A stretch of 64,000 bases of DNA from Bacteroidota bacterium (GTDB lineage Bacteria > Bacteroidota > Bacteroidia > AKYH767-A > OLB10). Below, in pieces: positions 50,721-59,821 of this stretch. The notes below the pieces were generated by a model. That model had not been told where the DNA came from and ran no database searches. It was given only the letters and a program-made list of their open reading frames with translations. Numbering within the stretch: the stretch's first letter is position 1; the number at the start of each line of letters is the position of its first letter. The stretch is from the NCBI GenBank assembly GCA_019136655.1, contig JAGVTU010000017.1, positions 62,001 to 126,000 of the forward strand. Direction: 5' to 3'. Both the position numbers and the translations under genes were made by a program.

Positions 50721-52169
50721 TCAGAATTGAAAATAAATAAACTGTTGTTCTTTTCCGCCAAACCAGAATATGGCAATGATGATGGCATAATAAAATGCAT
50801 AGCGCAATGGCCATTTCCATTTAGCTCCTGTATGTGCTATGGCATACTGATTTTCACGTCCTGTCCATTCAATTATCATAAACAGAAAAATGAGTACTGA
50901 TAAAACAACTGCTCTGCTCATGCCTGTAAATTTGGGAGCACTGAACAGTGATGACGAAAACATTTCAGCTAAATACTGAAAAGCATGTTCAAGGCTGTTG
51001 GCTCTGAAAAACACCCATGCTATGACAGTGAGAAAAAACGTAATGGACATCATGAATACTTCTTTTAGATTTGGGAGTAGTCGTCCCTGAGCCACTATTT
51101 CAAGATTGTTTCTGTTGCGGTGAGTAAGCAACAATGGAAGAAAATAAATCGCATTCAATGCACCCCAGACAATGAATGTCCAGTTGGCACCATGCCAAAA
51201 GCCGCTTACGATAAAAATAATAAACGTATTTCTTACTCTGGTCCATGTGCTGCCGCGGCTTCCACCTAATGGAACATATAGATAATCTCTGAACCACGAT
51301 GAGAGTGAAATATGCCATCTACGCCAGAACTCAGCAATATCTCTTGAGAAATATGGAAATGCAAAGTTGCGCAGCAATTCAATTCCAAGTAATCGTGCAG
51401 TTCCTAAAGCAATATCGGAGTAGCCTGAGAAATCACCATAAATCTGAAAAGTAAAAAACAATGCACCCAGCAGTAGTGTGCTTCCATTATAATCAGCAGA
51501 GTTGTTAAATATCTGATTGGCATATTCTGCACAGTTATCAGCAATGACAATTTTCTTAAATAACCCCCACAAAATCTGTCTCAGTCCGTCAATGGATTTT
51601 GCATAATCAAACTGCCGTGGTTTTTTGATCTGCGGCAACAGGTGTGTGGCACGTTCAATAGGTCCGGCAACGAGCAATGGAAAAAAACTAACGAAGACAG
51701 CATACTCGACAAAATTTCTTTCAGCTTTTATTCGATTGTGGTAAATATCCAAAACATAGGACAGGCCATGAAACGTGTAAAAAGAAATTCCTACAGGCAG
51801 AATAACCTGAATGGTGTAAGGATTTATTTTGAAACCAAGCTGAGCGAGTGCTGATGCAAAACTGTCAGCAAAAAAATTGTAATATTTAAAAACACCAAGA
51901 AATCCTAAATTAATAATGACACTCAGCCACAGCCAGAATTTTTTGTTTTTGGTATTAGGTGCGTCACACATTTTAATACCTGTATAATAGTCGAGCAGGG
52001 TAGAGAACATGAGCAAAAACAAAAAGCGCCAGTCCCAGCAGGAGTAGAAAAAATAACTTGCAACCAGCAACAATATATTCTGCAGATTGAGGTTACGTTT
52101 AGTAACAAACCAGTATAAAATATATACAACCGGTAAAAAAAACGCAAAGTCAATGGTGTTGAAAAGCAT
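50721..52169 (-). CDS. MBOAT-family O-acyltransferase (AlgI/DltB type)
   Basis: A 482-residue polytopic membrane protein. It contains FSTLLDYYTGIKMCD, LPVGISFYTFHGLSYVLDIYH, FFPLLVAGPIERATHLLPQI and GDFSGYSDIALGTARLLGIEL. FAEFWRRWHISLSSWFRDYLYVPLGGSRG-type and SGFWHGANWTFIVWGALNAI segments hold the conserved catalytic histidine. It moves acetyl or other acyl groups across the inner membrane for surface-polymer acylation, with the SGNH protein downstream. No alginate or D-alanylation genes are nearby, so the polymer is unknown. Confidence 0.9.
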   Translation of the reverse strand: MLFNTIDFAFFLPVVYILYWFVTKRNLNLQNILLLVASYFFYSCWDWRFLFLLMFSTLLDYYTGIKMCDAPNTKNKKFWLWLSVIINLGFLGVFKYYNFFADSFASALAQLGFKINPYTIQVILPVGISFYTFHGLSYVLDIYHNRIKAERNFVEYAVFVSFFPLLVAGPIERATHLLPQIKKPRQFDYAKSIDGLRQILWGLFKKIVIADNCAEYANQIFNNSADYNGSTLLLGALFFTFQIYGDFSGYSDIALGTARLLGIELLRNFAFPYFSRDIAEFWRRWHISLSSWFRDYLYVPLGGSRGSTWTRVRNTFIIFIVSGFWHGANWTFIVWGALNAIYFLPLLLTHRNRNNLEIVAQGRLLPNLKEVFMMSITFFLTVIAWVFFRANSLEHAFQYLAEMFSSSLFSAPKFTGMSRAVVLSVLIFLFMIIEWTGRENQYAIAHTGAKWKWPLRYAFYYAIIIAIFWFGGKEQQFIYFQF

Positions 52170-52381
52170 GCGATGACTCTAAATTATTACCGAATCCGGT
52201 GGCACAAGTTTGAAAAAATATTTAATGATAGAATAAACAGAAAAGCAAAAATAGCCAATTGAATTGTGAAATAATATAGCAGTTGTATAAAAAAATGAAA
52301 GTTGCCAGGGAGATGGAACCAAAAATAAAATCATACTTAAAAAGTGTAGTTATACTTCGTCATAAAATGTGTATAAAAACA

Positions 52382-52414
52382 TTTGTAGTTTTAAAAATAT
52401 TCCCGTTAACTTTG
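52382..52414 (+). promoter_or_regulatory. Consensus promoter of the primary sigma factor gene
   Basis: TTTG (52382-52385), a 21-bp spacer, then TAACTTTG (52407-52414): a full match to the Bacteroidota promoter pattern, 19 bp before the ATG at 52434. The sigma gene is thus likely read by its own product. Confidence 0.85.
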
Positions 52415-52433
52415 TAAGACAAACCAAAGACGT

Positions 52434-53297
52434 ATGAGACAACTTCGCATACAAAAATCAATCACAAACAGAGAAAGTCAGTCACTTGACAAATATCTGC
52501 AGGAAATAAGCCGAGAAGGAATGATTACAGCTGAGGAGGAAGCTCAGTTAGCGCGAAGAATCCGAGAGGGAGATCAGAATGCACTGGATAAATTAACCCG
52601 TGCCAATTTGCGTTTTGTGGTGTCGGTAGCCAAGCAATATCAGAATCAGGGTTTAAGTTTGCCCGACCTCATTAACGAAGGGAATGTAGGACTGATAAAA
52701 GCTGCATCACGTTTTGATGAAACGCGTGGTTTTAAATTTATCAGTTATGCCGTTTGGTGGATACGTCAGTCTATTTTGCAAGCCATTGCAGAGCAGGCAC
52801 GTATTGTTCGTTTACCACTCAATCAGGTGGGGTCATTAAGGCGAATCAATAAAGTATTTGCAAAACTCGAACAACAATATGAGAGAGAACCATCCACAGA
52901 GGAGATTGCTGAAATTATGGAGGTTCCTATTGAAAAAATAGCCGAAACACTGAAAGCTCCCGGTAAACACATCAGCATGGATGCGCCTTTTACAGGCAAT
53001 GAAGAGTCAACGTTGCTTGACGTGATTGAGAATACAGATTCGCCTGAAGCAGATTTTGGCCTGATGAATGAGTCGCTCAATAAAGAAATAGAACGCTCTC
53101 TGCGTACGCTGAGTGAACGCGAACGTGAGATTGTAAAAATGTTTTATGGTATAGGAATTAATCACAGCCTCTCAATGGACGAGATTGGTGTTTTATTAGG
53201 GCTGACACGTGAGCGGGTGCGACAAATAAAGGAAAAAGCCATTCGCAGACTGCGAAACAACTCACGTAAGAAATTACTCAAAGACTATCTCACCTGA
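52434..53297 (+). CDS. rpoD: Primary RNA polymerase sigma factor (RpoD/SigA, short Bacteroidota form)
   Basis: A 287-residue group 1 sigma factor without region 1.1 or the non-conserved insert, as is usual in this phylum. Region 1.2 ([23 protein letters not shown]) is followed by region 2 ([56 protein letters not shown], read in parts). Region 3 ([17 protein letters not shown]) and region 4 ([15 protein letters not shown]...[23 protein letters not shown]) complete it. Region 2.4/4.2 variants in these proteins go with TAnnTTTG promoters, as seen throughout the window. Confidence 0.95.
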   Translation: MRQLRIQKSITNRESQSLDKYLQEISREGMITAEEEAQLARRIREGDQNALDKLTRANLRFVVSVAKQYQNQGLSLPDLINEGNVGLIKAASRFDETRGFKFISYAVWWIRQSILQAIAEQARIVRLPLNQVGSLRRINKVFAKLEQQYEREPSTEEIAEIMEVPIEKIAETLKAPGKHISMDAPFTGNEESTLLDVIENTDSPEADFGLMNESLNKEIERSLRTLSEREREIVKMFYGIGINHSLSMDEIGVLLGLTRERVRQIKEKAIRRLRNNSRKKLLKDYLT

Positions 53298-53351
53298 AGA
53301 GATTAAACAACAGTCAATAATCTTATTTTTGCGGGCATAAACTGCTCACTT

Positions 53352-54488
53352 TTGTCAAAGCGCGTAATTATTTCAGTCATTAACGATCTTGCTACTGACC
53401 AGCGGGTAAAGCGTACTGCACTCACATTTGCTGAACTGGGTTACGATGTCGTTCTTGTTGGCAGACGATTGCCTGAAAGTCTTCCGGTATATAATCATCC
53501 GAAAATAAAACCGGTACGCTTTAAATTTTGGAAAAACAGAGGTGCTGTTTTTTATGCATTATACACTATTCGTCTTTTTTGGTATTTGCTGTTTAAAAAA
53601 GCAGATGTTTTATATGCTAATGATCTGGACACATTACTTCCAAATTATGTGATTGCCAAACTGAAGAACATTTCGCTGATTTACGACAGCCATGAATATT
53701 TTACGGGAGTGCCCGAACTAAAAAATAACCGCTTTGCCAAATCGGTCTGGCTAAGTGTTGAGCGTTTCATATTTCCAAAGTTGCATCACATCATTACCGT
53801 TAACGAATCAATTTCTGAGTTGTATTTCCGCCTCTACAACCAAAAACCGGCAGTGGTCAGAAATGTACCTGTTACTCAGGAATTATTAGAAGTTGATAAG
53901 GAATCAGTAAAAAATAAATATGCTTTGCCATTAGATGTGAATGTATTTATTCTTCAGGGCTCAGGGATCAATATACAGCGTGGTGCCGAAGAGGCTATTG
54001 AAGCTATGCAGTGGGTAGAAGCCAAACTATTGATTATTGGTGGTGGTGATGTATTTGCAATGCTGCCTGAACTGGCAAAGCGGTTTAATGTTCAGCATAA
54101 AATAATTATGCATCCAAAAGTTAAACAGGAAGAACTGAGGAAAATAACTTCAGTTTGTTTTGCAGGTTTGACACTTGATAAGAGTACGAATATCAACTAT
54201 CGTCTTAGTCTGCCCAATAAATTGTTCGATTATATTCATGCAGGCATTCCGGTAATTGCATCTCGCCTCCCTGAAGTAGAAGCCATTGTTATGGACTATG
54301 AAGTAGGAGTTGTGCTGAGCGATTTTAAAGCTGAAACTGTAGCTGTAGGAATGAACAGAATGTTAAGAAATGAAGAAGAGTATAAGCTGTTCAGCAAAAA
54401 CTGCAAACGTGCTGCTGAAGAACTTTGCTGGGAGAAGGAAAAGGAAAAATTAATTAGTGTAATTTCGTCAGCAGTAAAAAACAATTAA
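53352..54488 (+). CDS. GT4-type glycosyltransferase
   Basis: A 378-residue GT-B enzyme starting at a TTG (53352), since no ATG or GTG precedes the conserved SVINDLATDQRVKRTALTFAELGYDVVLVGRR start. YANDLDTLLPNY and IYDSHEYFTGVPEL mark the N-terminal domain. FILQGSGINIQRGAEEAIEAM, RLSLPNKLFDYIHAGIPVIAS and LPEVEAIVMDYEVGVVL mark the C-terminal donor-binding domain. A TATTTTTG box lies at 53324-53331. It forms a pair with the next glycosyltransferase gene, 9 bp away, and probably acts on the same glycan. Confidence 0.83.
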   Translation: MSKRVIISVINDLATDQRVKRTALTFAELGYDVVLVGRRLPESLPVYNHPKIKPVRFKFWKNRGAVFYALYTIRLFWYLLFKKADVLYANDLDTLLPNYVIAKLKNISLIYDSHEYFTGVPELKNNRFAKSVWLSVERFIFPKLHHIITVNESISELYFRLYNQKPAVVRNVPVTQELLEVDKESVKNKYALPLDVNVFILQGSGINIQRGAEEAIEAMQWVEAKLLIIGGGDVFAMLPELAKRFNVQHKIIMHPKVKQEELRKITSVCFAGLTLDKSTNINYRLSLPNKLFDYIHAGIPVIASRLPEVEAIVMDYEVGVVLSDFKAETVAVGMNRMLRNEEEYKLFSKNCKRAAEELCWEKEKEKLISVISSAVKNN

Positions 54489-54497
54489 CCGAAGGTT

Positions 54498-55619
54498 GTG
54501 AAGCATAGCGGAAAGCATTTACATATTGTCAGTTTCGATATTCCATATCCTGCCAATTACGGTGGTGTAATTGATGTATTTTACAAACTGCGTGCATTGG
54601 CTTCCATAGGCATAAAGGTACATCTGCATTGTTTTCAGTATGGGCGGCAGCCGAGTAAACTGCTTGAAGAGTTATGCCACAAAGTATATTATTATCCACG
54701 TGATGTTTCAAAATCGCAGCTCTTTTTGCGTATTCCTTATATTGTTGTGTCGCGCTCTGCCATGGAGTTGTATCACAACCTGCTGAATGATGAGCATCCT
54801 GTGCTTTTTGAAGGAATACACAGTACCTTTTTTCTTTCGGAAGAGAAATTACAGAGGCGAAAACTTATTGTTCGCACTCACAATATAGAACATGAGTATT
54901 ATAAAAATCTGGCTAAGGCCGAGAGCAACATTTTTAAAAGATATTATTTTTATAATGAAGCAGCCAAACTCGAAGGGTATGAAAATATTTTGTCTAAAGC
55001 TGATGTGATTGCTTCCATTTCGCCCAATGACACGAGTTATTTTAACGAGCGATATAAAAAAGCACATTACATACCGGCTTTTCATGCCTATTCAAAAGTA
55101 AACAGCAAGACAGGAAAAGGTACTTATGCTTTTTATCATGGAAACCTTGCCATAGGCGAGAATGATATGGCTGCACTTTATCTGGTTGATGTATTCAGAT
55201 CGTCACCACTGACACTGATAATTGCAGGCAGTAAGCCAAGTGTAAATTTGAGATCGGCAGTGCAGAAACGAAATAACATTACCCTGCTTAGTGATTTAAA
55301 TACACGACAAATTAATGAGCTGATAATGGATGCACAAATTAATGTGCTTCCCACCTTTCAGCCTACTGGGATAAAACTTAAATTGCTTTCGGCATTGTTC
55401 AACGGAAGGTTTGCTCTCGTTAACACTCCTATGATTGAAAACACCGGGCTTGAAGAATTGTGCACTGTTGCAGATTCAGAGTCATCCATGCGCGATGCCA
55501 TGAACAGAATGGTACGTTCAGATTTTACGCAGTTGGATATAACACACAGAGAAGAAATCTTAATGGAAAACTTCTGCAACAGGACCAATGCTGTTAAACT
55601 GGCAGGACTTATTTATTAG
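54498..55619 (+). CDS. Glycosyltransferase
   Basis: A 373-residue GT-B-like protein from a GTG start. IVSFDIPYPANYGGVIDVFYKL, RTHNIEHEYYKNLAKAE and IASISPNDTSYF form the N-terminal domain. FYHGNLAIGENDMAALYLVDVF and NVLPTFQPTGIKLKLLSALFNGRFALVNTPM form the donor domain. It resembles the sequence type of the enzyme at 25100 (RAHNVEW versus RTHNIEH), so they may be distant paralogues. Donor and acceptor are unknown. Probably co-transcribed with the upstream glycosyltransferase. Confidence 0.78.
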   Translation: MKHSGKHLHIVSFDIPYPANYGGVIDVFYKLRALASIGIKVHLHCFQYGRQPSKLLEELCHKVYYYPRDVSKSQLFLRIPYIVVSRSAMELYHNLLNDEHPVLFEGIHSTFFLSEEKLQRRKLIVRTHNIEHEYYKNLAKAESNIFKRYYFYNEAAKLEGYENILSKADVIASISPNDTSYFNERYKKAHYIPAFHAYSKVNSKTGKGTYAFYHGNLAIGENDMAALYLVDVFRSSPLTLIIAGSKPSVNLRSAVQKRNNITLLSDLNTRQINELIMDAQINVLPTFQPTGIKLKLLSALFNGRFALVNTPMIENTGLEELCTVADSESSMRDAMNRMVRSDFTQLDITHREEILMENFCNRTNAVKLAGLIY

Positions 55620-55730
55620 AATGTAAACTGTACTTATCCTGACCAGGGAGTGCAAGCAGGCTAATGCAGAAATTTTATAGTTGTTAATTTTGAGTAAAGA
55701 TTTATTTATACTTTTGAAAAAAAATAAACT

Positions 55731-56105
55731 ATGCTACAAGTAACCGGAACCATTAAAGTAAAGTACGACACAAAGAATGTGAGTGATAAATTTCGTAAAC
55801 GTGAATTTGTACTTACCATAGATGAAAAGTCATCATTTCCACAAACAATTTTAATGCAGCTTACGCAGGATAAATGCGCATTGCTTGATGCATATAAAGA
55901 AGGTGATTCGGTAACGGTATCCTTTAATCTTAAAGGAAGAGAATGGAAAAGCCCTCAGGGTGAAATTAAGTTTTTCAACTCCATAGATGCATGGCGGATT
56001 GAACGTGCAGGAACGGAAGTACCTGCTTCATCAGAGAATGAAATTCCATTACCTTCGTCTTCCGATATGCCGCAAGAAGAGTATAAAGATGATTTGCCCT
56101 TTTAA
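55731..56105 (+). CDS. DUF3127 protein with SSB-like C-terminal tip
   Basis: A 124-residue protein. The N-terminal ~90 residues form a small beta-barrel-like domain (GTIKVKYDTKNVSDKFRKREFVLTI...GDSVTVSFNLKGREWKSPQGEIKFFNSIDAWRI, read in parts), characteristic of DUF3127. A Ser/Pro/Glu-rich linker ends in DDLPF. OB-fold plus acidic DDLPF-type tip is the plan of single-stranded DNA-binding protein, whose tail (DDDIPF) recruits repair proteins. It may therefore act in DNA metabolism. A TACTTTTG -7-like box lies at 55709-55716. Confidence 0.75.
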   Translation: MLQVTGTIKVKYDTKNVSDKFRKREFVLTIDEKSSFPQTILMQLTQDKCALLDAYKEGDSVTVSFNLKGREWKSPQGEIKFFNSIDAWRIERAGTEVPASSENEIPLPSSSDMPQEEYKDDLPF

Positions 56106-56156
56106 TTCAATTTTTATTTGAGAACCTGAATGCTGGTAATTTAAATTTTACTGACA

Positions 56157-56951
56157 ATGAATAATGATTTCAGAAACGAGAAATGGGTGGTTGTAACGCC
56201 TCCGTTTAAATTCACCAATAATCTTAAAATTGAAATTTCAAATCATGGTCGAATTCGTACCACAACCAAAATTGCTGAAAAGCGTATCCTCAAAGGAACA
56301 TTGATAAACGGATATCCGATTGCAAGGTTTAAACTGTTTGAGAAGAGAAGTAAGCAGGCAGAAGGTGCACTGGAGTTATACCGAAACAAACTGAATAAAA
56401 TTACAGAGAAAATAAAGTCTTCAAAAGCTGCATTGAAAGCAACAAAGAGAAATTCTCCTGAATATAATGCACTTAAGAAACAAATCGAGAATCAGAAAAT
56501 TCAATTATCAGAGCAGAAAAAGCGTTATCAGAGTGAATCAAGAAATGATGAACTGGGCCGCACTATAAATTATGCTCCACTCATTCACAGGTTGGTAGCT
56601 GAAAATTTTGTACGTCAGCCTTCAAAAAATCATTCTATAGTTGCTCACCTCGATCACAACAAAAAGAATAATCATTACACCAATCTTAAGTGGATGACAC
56701 TGGAGGACAACATTGAGCACCAAAAGAAAAGTCCTCATGTGATAAAAGAGAAAAAGAAAAGAATAGGAAAACGTCCTGACAATGCTTCGGGATATAAGTT
56801 GAATGAGAAAAAGGTGATTGAGATTAAAAAACGAATCAACAAAGGAGATTCCCTGGCCAATATTGCGAACACATTTAAAGTTTCAGAAACTCAGTTGCTG
56901 CGTATCAAACGTGGAATAAACTGGGGTGATGTTAAAGTTTCAAAGAGATAG
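56157..56951 (+). CDS. NUMOD4/HNH endonuclease-like protein with coiled-coil insertion
   Basis: A 264-residue basic protein. Residues ~8-60 resemble NUMOD4 (KWVVVTPP..LKIEISNHGRIRTTTK). Residues ~65-125 are a Lys/Glu-rich coiled coil. Residues ~140-190 are an HNH nuclease core (LIHRLVAENFV...VAHLDHNKKNNHYTNLKWMT), with candidate catalytic H and N residues. Residues ~215-258 are an HTH-like end (KVIEIKKRINKGDSLANIANTFKVSETQLLRIKRG). Homing-type HNH proteins have this order, but the coiled-coil insert between NUMOD4 and HNH is unusual. No intron, intein or mobile-element boundary is visible around it. Its role may be host-adapted. Confidence 0.7.
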   Translation: MNNDFRNEKWVVVTPPFKFTNNLKIEISNHGRIRTTTKIAEKRILKGTLINGYPIARFKLFEKRSKQAEGALELYRNKLNKITEKIKSSKAALKATKRNSPEYNALKKQIENQKIQLSEQKKRYQSESRNDELGRTINYAPLIHRLVAENFVRQPSKNHSIVAHLDHNKKNNHYTNLKWMTLEDNIEHQKKSPHVIKEKKKRIGKRPDNASGYKLNEKKVIEIKKRINKGDSLANIANTFKVSETQLLRIKRGINWGDVKVSKR

Positions 56952-57001
56952 AACTTTTTGACTAATCAGGTGATGCGGTAAAAATCCTAAATACATTCAC
57001 A

Positions 57002-57778
57002 ATGCAGCACCTGTTTTTTATTGCTTCCAAAATATTTGATTTCCTGCTGTCGCCACTGAGTTGGATCATAGTGCTTTTGCTGGTGGCATTATTTACCAAA
57101 AACAAACACAGAAAGAAAAGATGTTACCGGTGGGCTGTCATCACGCTGATTTTTTTCAGTAATCCTCTCATACTGCACTTTGCCATGCATAGCTGGGAAA
57201 CACCTGCTGTGCGCACGAGCGATTTGCAAGGTACTTTTGATGCAGGCATCATGATGGGAGGAGCTATTCGGTATATCAACGGTGATATGGATCGCCCTGT
57301 TTTTGGTTCGGGTGCTGACCGTTATATGCAAACCATGGAGTTGTATTATGCTCATAAAATCCGGCATATTATCATCACCAGCGGGTCAGGGAGTTTGTAT
57401 ATGACTAAACTTAAAGAAGCAGATTTGTTGGCAGCGCAACTCAAACGAACAGGCATTCCTGACAGTGTGGTGTTGGCTGAAAGTAATTCGAGGAATACTT
57501 ATGAAAATGCATTATACACTGCTGCTCTGATAAAGGAAAAGAAACTAAAACCTCCCTTTGTTTTGGTAACTTCCGCTTTGCACATGCGCAGATCGCTGAT
57601 GTGTTTTGAAAAGCAAAATATTTCTGTCATTCCTTTTCCTGTTGATCAGCATTCAGGAAAGCTTATGTTTACTCCCGATAAGTTACTGATTCCATCCATT
57701 GAAGTTATGCTCGACTGGGATTTGCTTTTTCATGAGTGGGTAGGAGTAATAGTTTATAAGGTGATGGGTTATGCCTGA
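57002..57778 (+). CDS. YdcF/ElyC-family (DUF218) membrane protein
   Basis: A 258-residue protein with two N-terminal membrane helices (FDFLLSPLSWIIVLLLVALF; CYRWAVITLIFFSNPLILHF) and a DUF218 domain. The latter has AGIMMGGAIRYINGD, RHIIITSGSG, LAESNSRNTYENALYTAALI and LVTSALHMRRSLMCFEKQ. SanA/ElyC relatives affect cell-envelope integrity and may act on lipid-linked intermediates; no reaction is proven. The acidic/Asn residues of the SRNTYENA motif are intact. It stands alone between the HNH and peroxidase genes. Confidence 0.85.
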   Translation: MQHLFFIASKIFDFLLSPLSWIIVLLLVALFTKNKHRKKRCYRWAVITLIFFSNPLILHFAMHSWETPAVRTSDLQGTFDAGIMMGGAIRYINGDMDRPVFGSGADRYMQTMELYYAHKIRHIIITSGSGSLYMTKLKEADLLAAQLKRTGIPDSVVLAESNSRNTYENALYTAALIKEKKLKPPFVLVTSALHMRRSLMCFEKQNISVIPFPVDQHSGKLMFTPDKLLIPSIEVMLDWDLLFHEWVGVIVYKVMGYA

Positions 57779-57859
57779 TTTTTAATCAGTGTAAAAAACA
57801 GTTGATAAAACAGTAAAACGTAAATCAGCGCTTTAAAGAAAATTTTGTTGTTTTGATTT

Positions 57860-59773
57860 ATGTTCATTACTAAAAAAGTCAAATGGATTTTGTTGGGGCT
57901 CTTTGTTGTTGTCATTTGCATGATGCAATATTCTTTTGTTGAAGTACAGCAAAGCGAATTCAACAGAAAAGGATTAGAGAACTATCTTTCTTCAAATGCA
58001 AATATTCTTAAATCTGAATTCATTCAGCTCAGGCAATTGGCTGAAGTTGCAAACCCAAACCGTAAATCGCTCATCAATCAACTTAAAAAATGTCGCCTTC
58101 AGTATAAAAAGTTGGAAGGCTTCACCGGTTATTATTTTTCGTACAGCGAGCGCGATTTAAACGGACCTGCCATGCCTGTGGTTGAGGAAGAGCCTGAAAG
58201 TAAATTCGTAAGGCCACCACATGGTATGCAAGTGATTGAAGAAATGATTTTTCAGTCTGAAATACCTAAAAAAGAATTGACAGAAGAGATTGATTTTGTC
58301 ATTAAGCTGACCGAAAAATTAGCTCAGACATTTACTACCCTCAGGCCTTACGAATATCAGTTGTTCGACATACTTCAGTTGCGTACCGTGAAGGTTTATA
58401 CCATTGGAGTGAATCATTTCGATTGCCAAAGTCTTGAAACAGGACATATAGAAACAATAGCATCGTTAAACAGCGTCAAAGAAATTTTAAAAGCAAGCTA
58501 CAGTCATTCAGATTTCAGTAAACTATTTGCTGTTATAGACAGTGCAACAAATTTTATTAAAGCGCAGGACAGACTCATTGGCAAGGGAAAGGAATTTGAT
58601 TATTTTACTCTATATAAAAATTACTTCATCCCTTTAAACGCACAACTTATAGCAGTAAGAAATGCTACATTGAAAGCAGGTGCAAAAAATATCAGGGCAC
58701 TGAACCTGAATGCACATTCAATTTTCGAGAAGGATGCCTATAACACTTATTTTTTTACGAAGATGCAGTTGAATAAAAGTAATTCATATTTGCCTCTTCT
58801 TGGAAAAATATTATTTTTTGATCCGATTTTGTCAAAAGACAATTCAGTTTCCTGTTCCTCCTGTCATAAACCTGAACTGGCATATACGGATGGAATGCCG
58901 CGAGCCATAGGATTTTTGTTGCATGATACATTACCACGAAACACACCTACGCTGCTGAATGCAGCATTGCAGCGCAATCTCTTTCATGATGCAAGAGCTT
59001 TGGTCCTTGAAGATCAGGCAAAGACCGTAGTACAAAATGAACGCGAAATGCATGGTGATTTTGGCGAGGTTGTAAAAAAGTTGCGGCAGTCTGACGAATA
59101 CAGAAAGCTTTTTGAAAAAGCATTTTCAGGAACTAAAGATTCATCAATAACCGAAGGCGGAATACTTACAGCACTGGCCGAGTTTCAGAGAACATTGTTG
59201 TCATTTGATTCAAAATTTGATAAGGCCATCAGAGGGCAGGAGAACGATCTTTCTGCAGATGAAATCAATGGCTACAATCTTTTTATGGGAAAAGCAAAAT
59301 GTGGTCATTGCCACTTTGCAGGACTGTTCAATGGAACTACGCCACCATTATATACCGAAAGCGAATTTGATGTTATAGGAGTGCCTGCACAGAATAAAAA
59401 GCCTTATACTCTGGATGAAGATCCGGGACGTTATTCTGTTTTCAGAAATGCAGAATTGTTTTATGCATTTAAAACTCCTACAGTGCGCAATACCGAAGTT
59501 ACAGGACCATATATGCACAATGGTGTTTTTAAAACGTTAGAAGAAGTAATAGATTTTTATGATGTTGGAGGTGGGGTTGGATTAGGGATAAATCTGCCCG
59601 GACAAACCCTACCTTCAGATAAGTTGAATCTGACTTCATTGGAGAAAAAGCAGTTAATTCTGTTTATCAATTCACTCACTGACACTTCAGAAGTAGTTTA
59701 CTTTCATCAGCAACTGCCTGCAATGGATGATATTAACTCACCGTTGAATAGTAGAAAATCGCGGGACTACTGA
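57860..59773 (+). CDS. Di-haem cytochrome c peroxidase family protein with N-terminal extension
   Basis: A 637-residue protein. An N-terminal signal anchor (~8-26) and a ~280-residue helical region with no haem motif precede a CcpA/MauG-like domain. The two haem c sites are C332-SS-C335-H336 and C481-GH-C484-H485. Conserved segments include LLGKILFFDPILSKDNSVSC, PRNTPTLLNAALQRNLFHDARA, RNAELFYAFKTPTVRNTEVTGPYMHNGVFKTLEEVIDFYD (read in parts). It reduces H2O2, or oxidises a partner protein as MauG does, in the periplasm. The usual length is ~340, so half of this protein is extra. Confidence 0.85.
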   Translation: MFITKKVKWILLGLFVVVICMMQYSFVEVQQSEFNRKGLENYLSSNANILKSEFIQLRQLAEVANPNRKSLINQLKKCRLQYKKLEGFTGYYFSYSERDLNGPAMPVVEEEPESKFVRPPHGMQVIEEMIFQSEIPKKELTEEIDFVIKLTEKLAQTFTTLRPYEYQLFDILQLRTVKVYTIGVNHFDCQSLETGHIETIASLNSVKEILKASYSHSDFSKLFAVIDSATNFIKAQDRLIGKGKEFDYFTLYKNYFIPLNAQLIAVRNATLKAGAKNIRALNLNAHSIFEKDAYNTYFFTKMQLNKSNSYLPLLGKILFFDPILSKDNSVSCSSCHKPELAYTDGMPRAIGFLLHDTLPRNTPTLLNAALQRNLFHDARALVLEDQAKTVVQNEREMHGDFGEVVKKLRQSDEYRKLFEKAFSGTKDSSITEGGILTALAEFQRTLLSFDSKFDKAIRGQENDLSADEINGYNLFMGKAKCGHCHFAGLFNGTTPPLYTESEFDVIGVPAQNKKPYTLDEDPGRYSVFRNAELFYAFKTPTVRNTEVTGPYMHNGVFKTLEEVIDFYDVGGGVGLGINLPGQTLPSDKLNLTSLEKKQLILFINSLTDTSEVVYFHQQLPAMDDINSPLNSRKSRDY

Positions 59774-59821
59774 TAATATCATTTGTCCATTTTTCTTACT
59801 TTAGCCCGAAATCAAATTGCT

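Noticed and set aside
56157-56951. HNH protein as evidence of a prophage or group I intron
   Set aside because: No phage genes, integrase, attachment repeats or interrupted host gene surround it.
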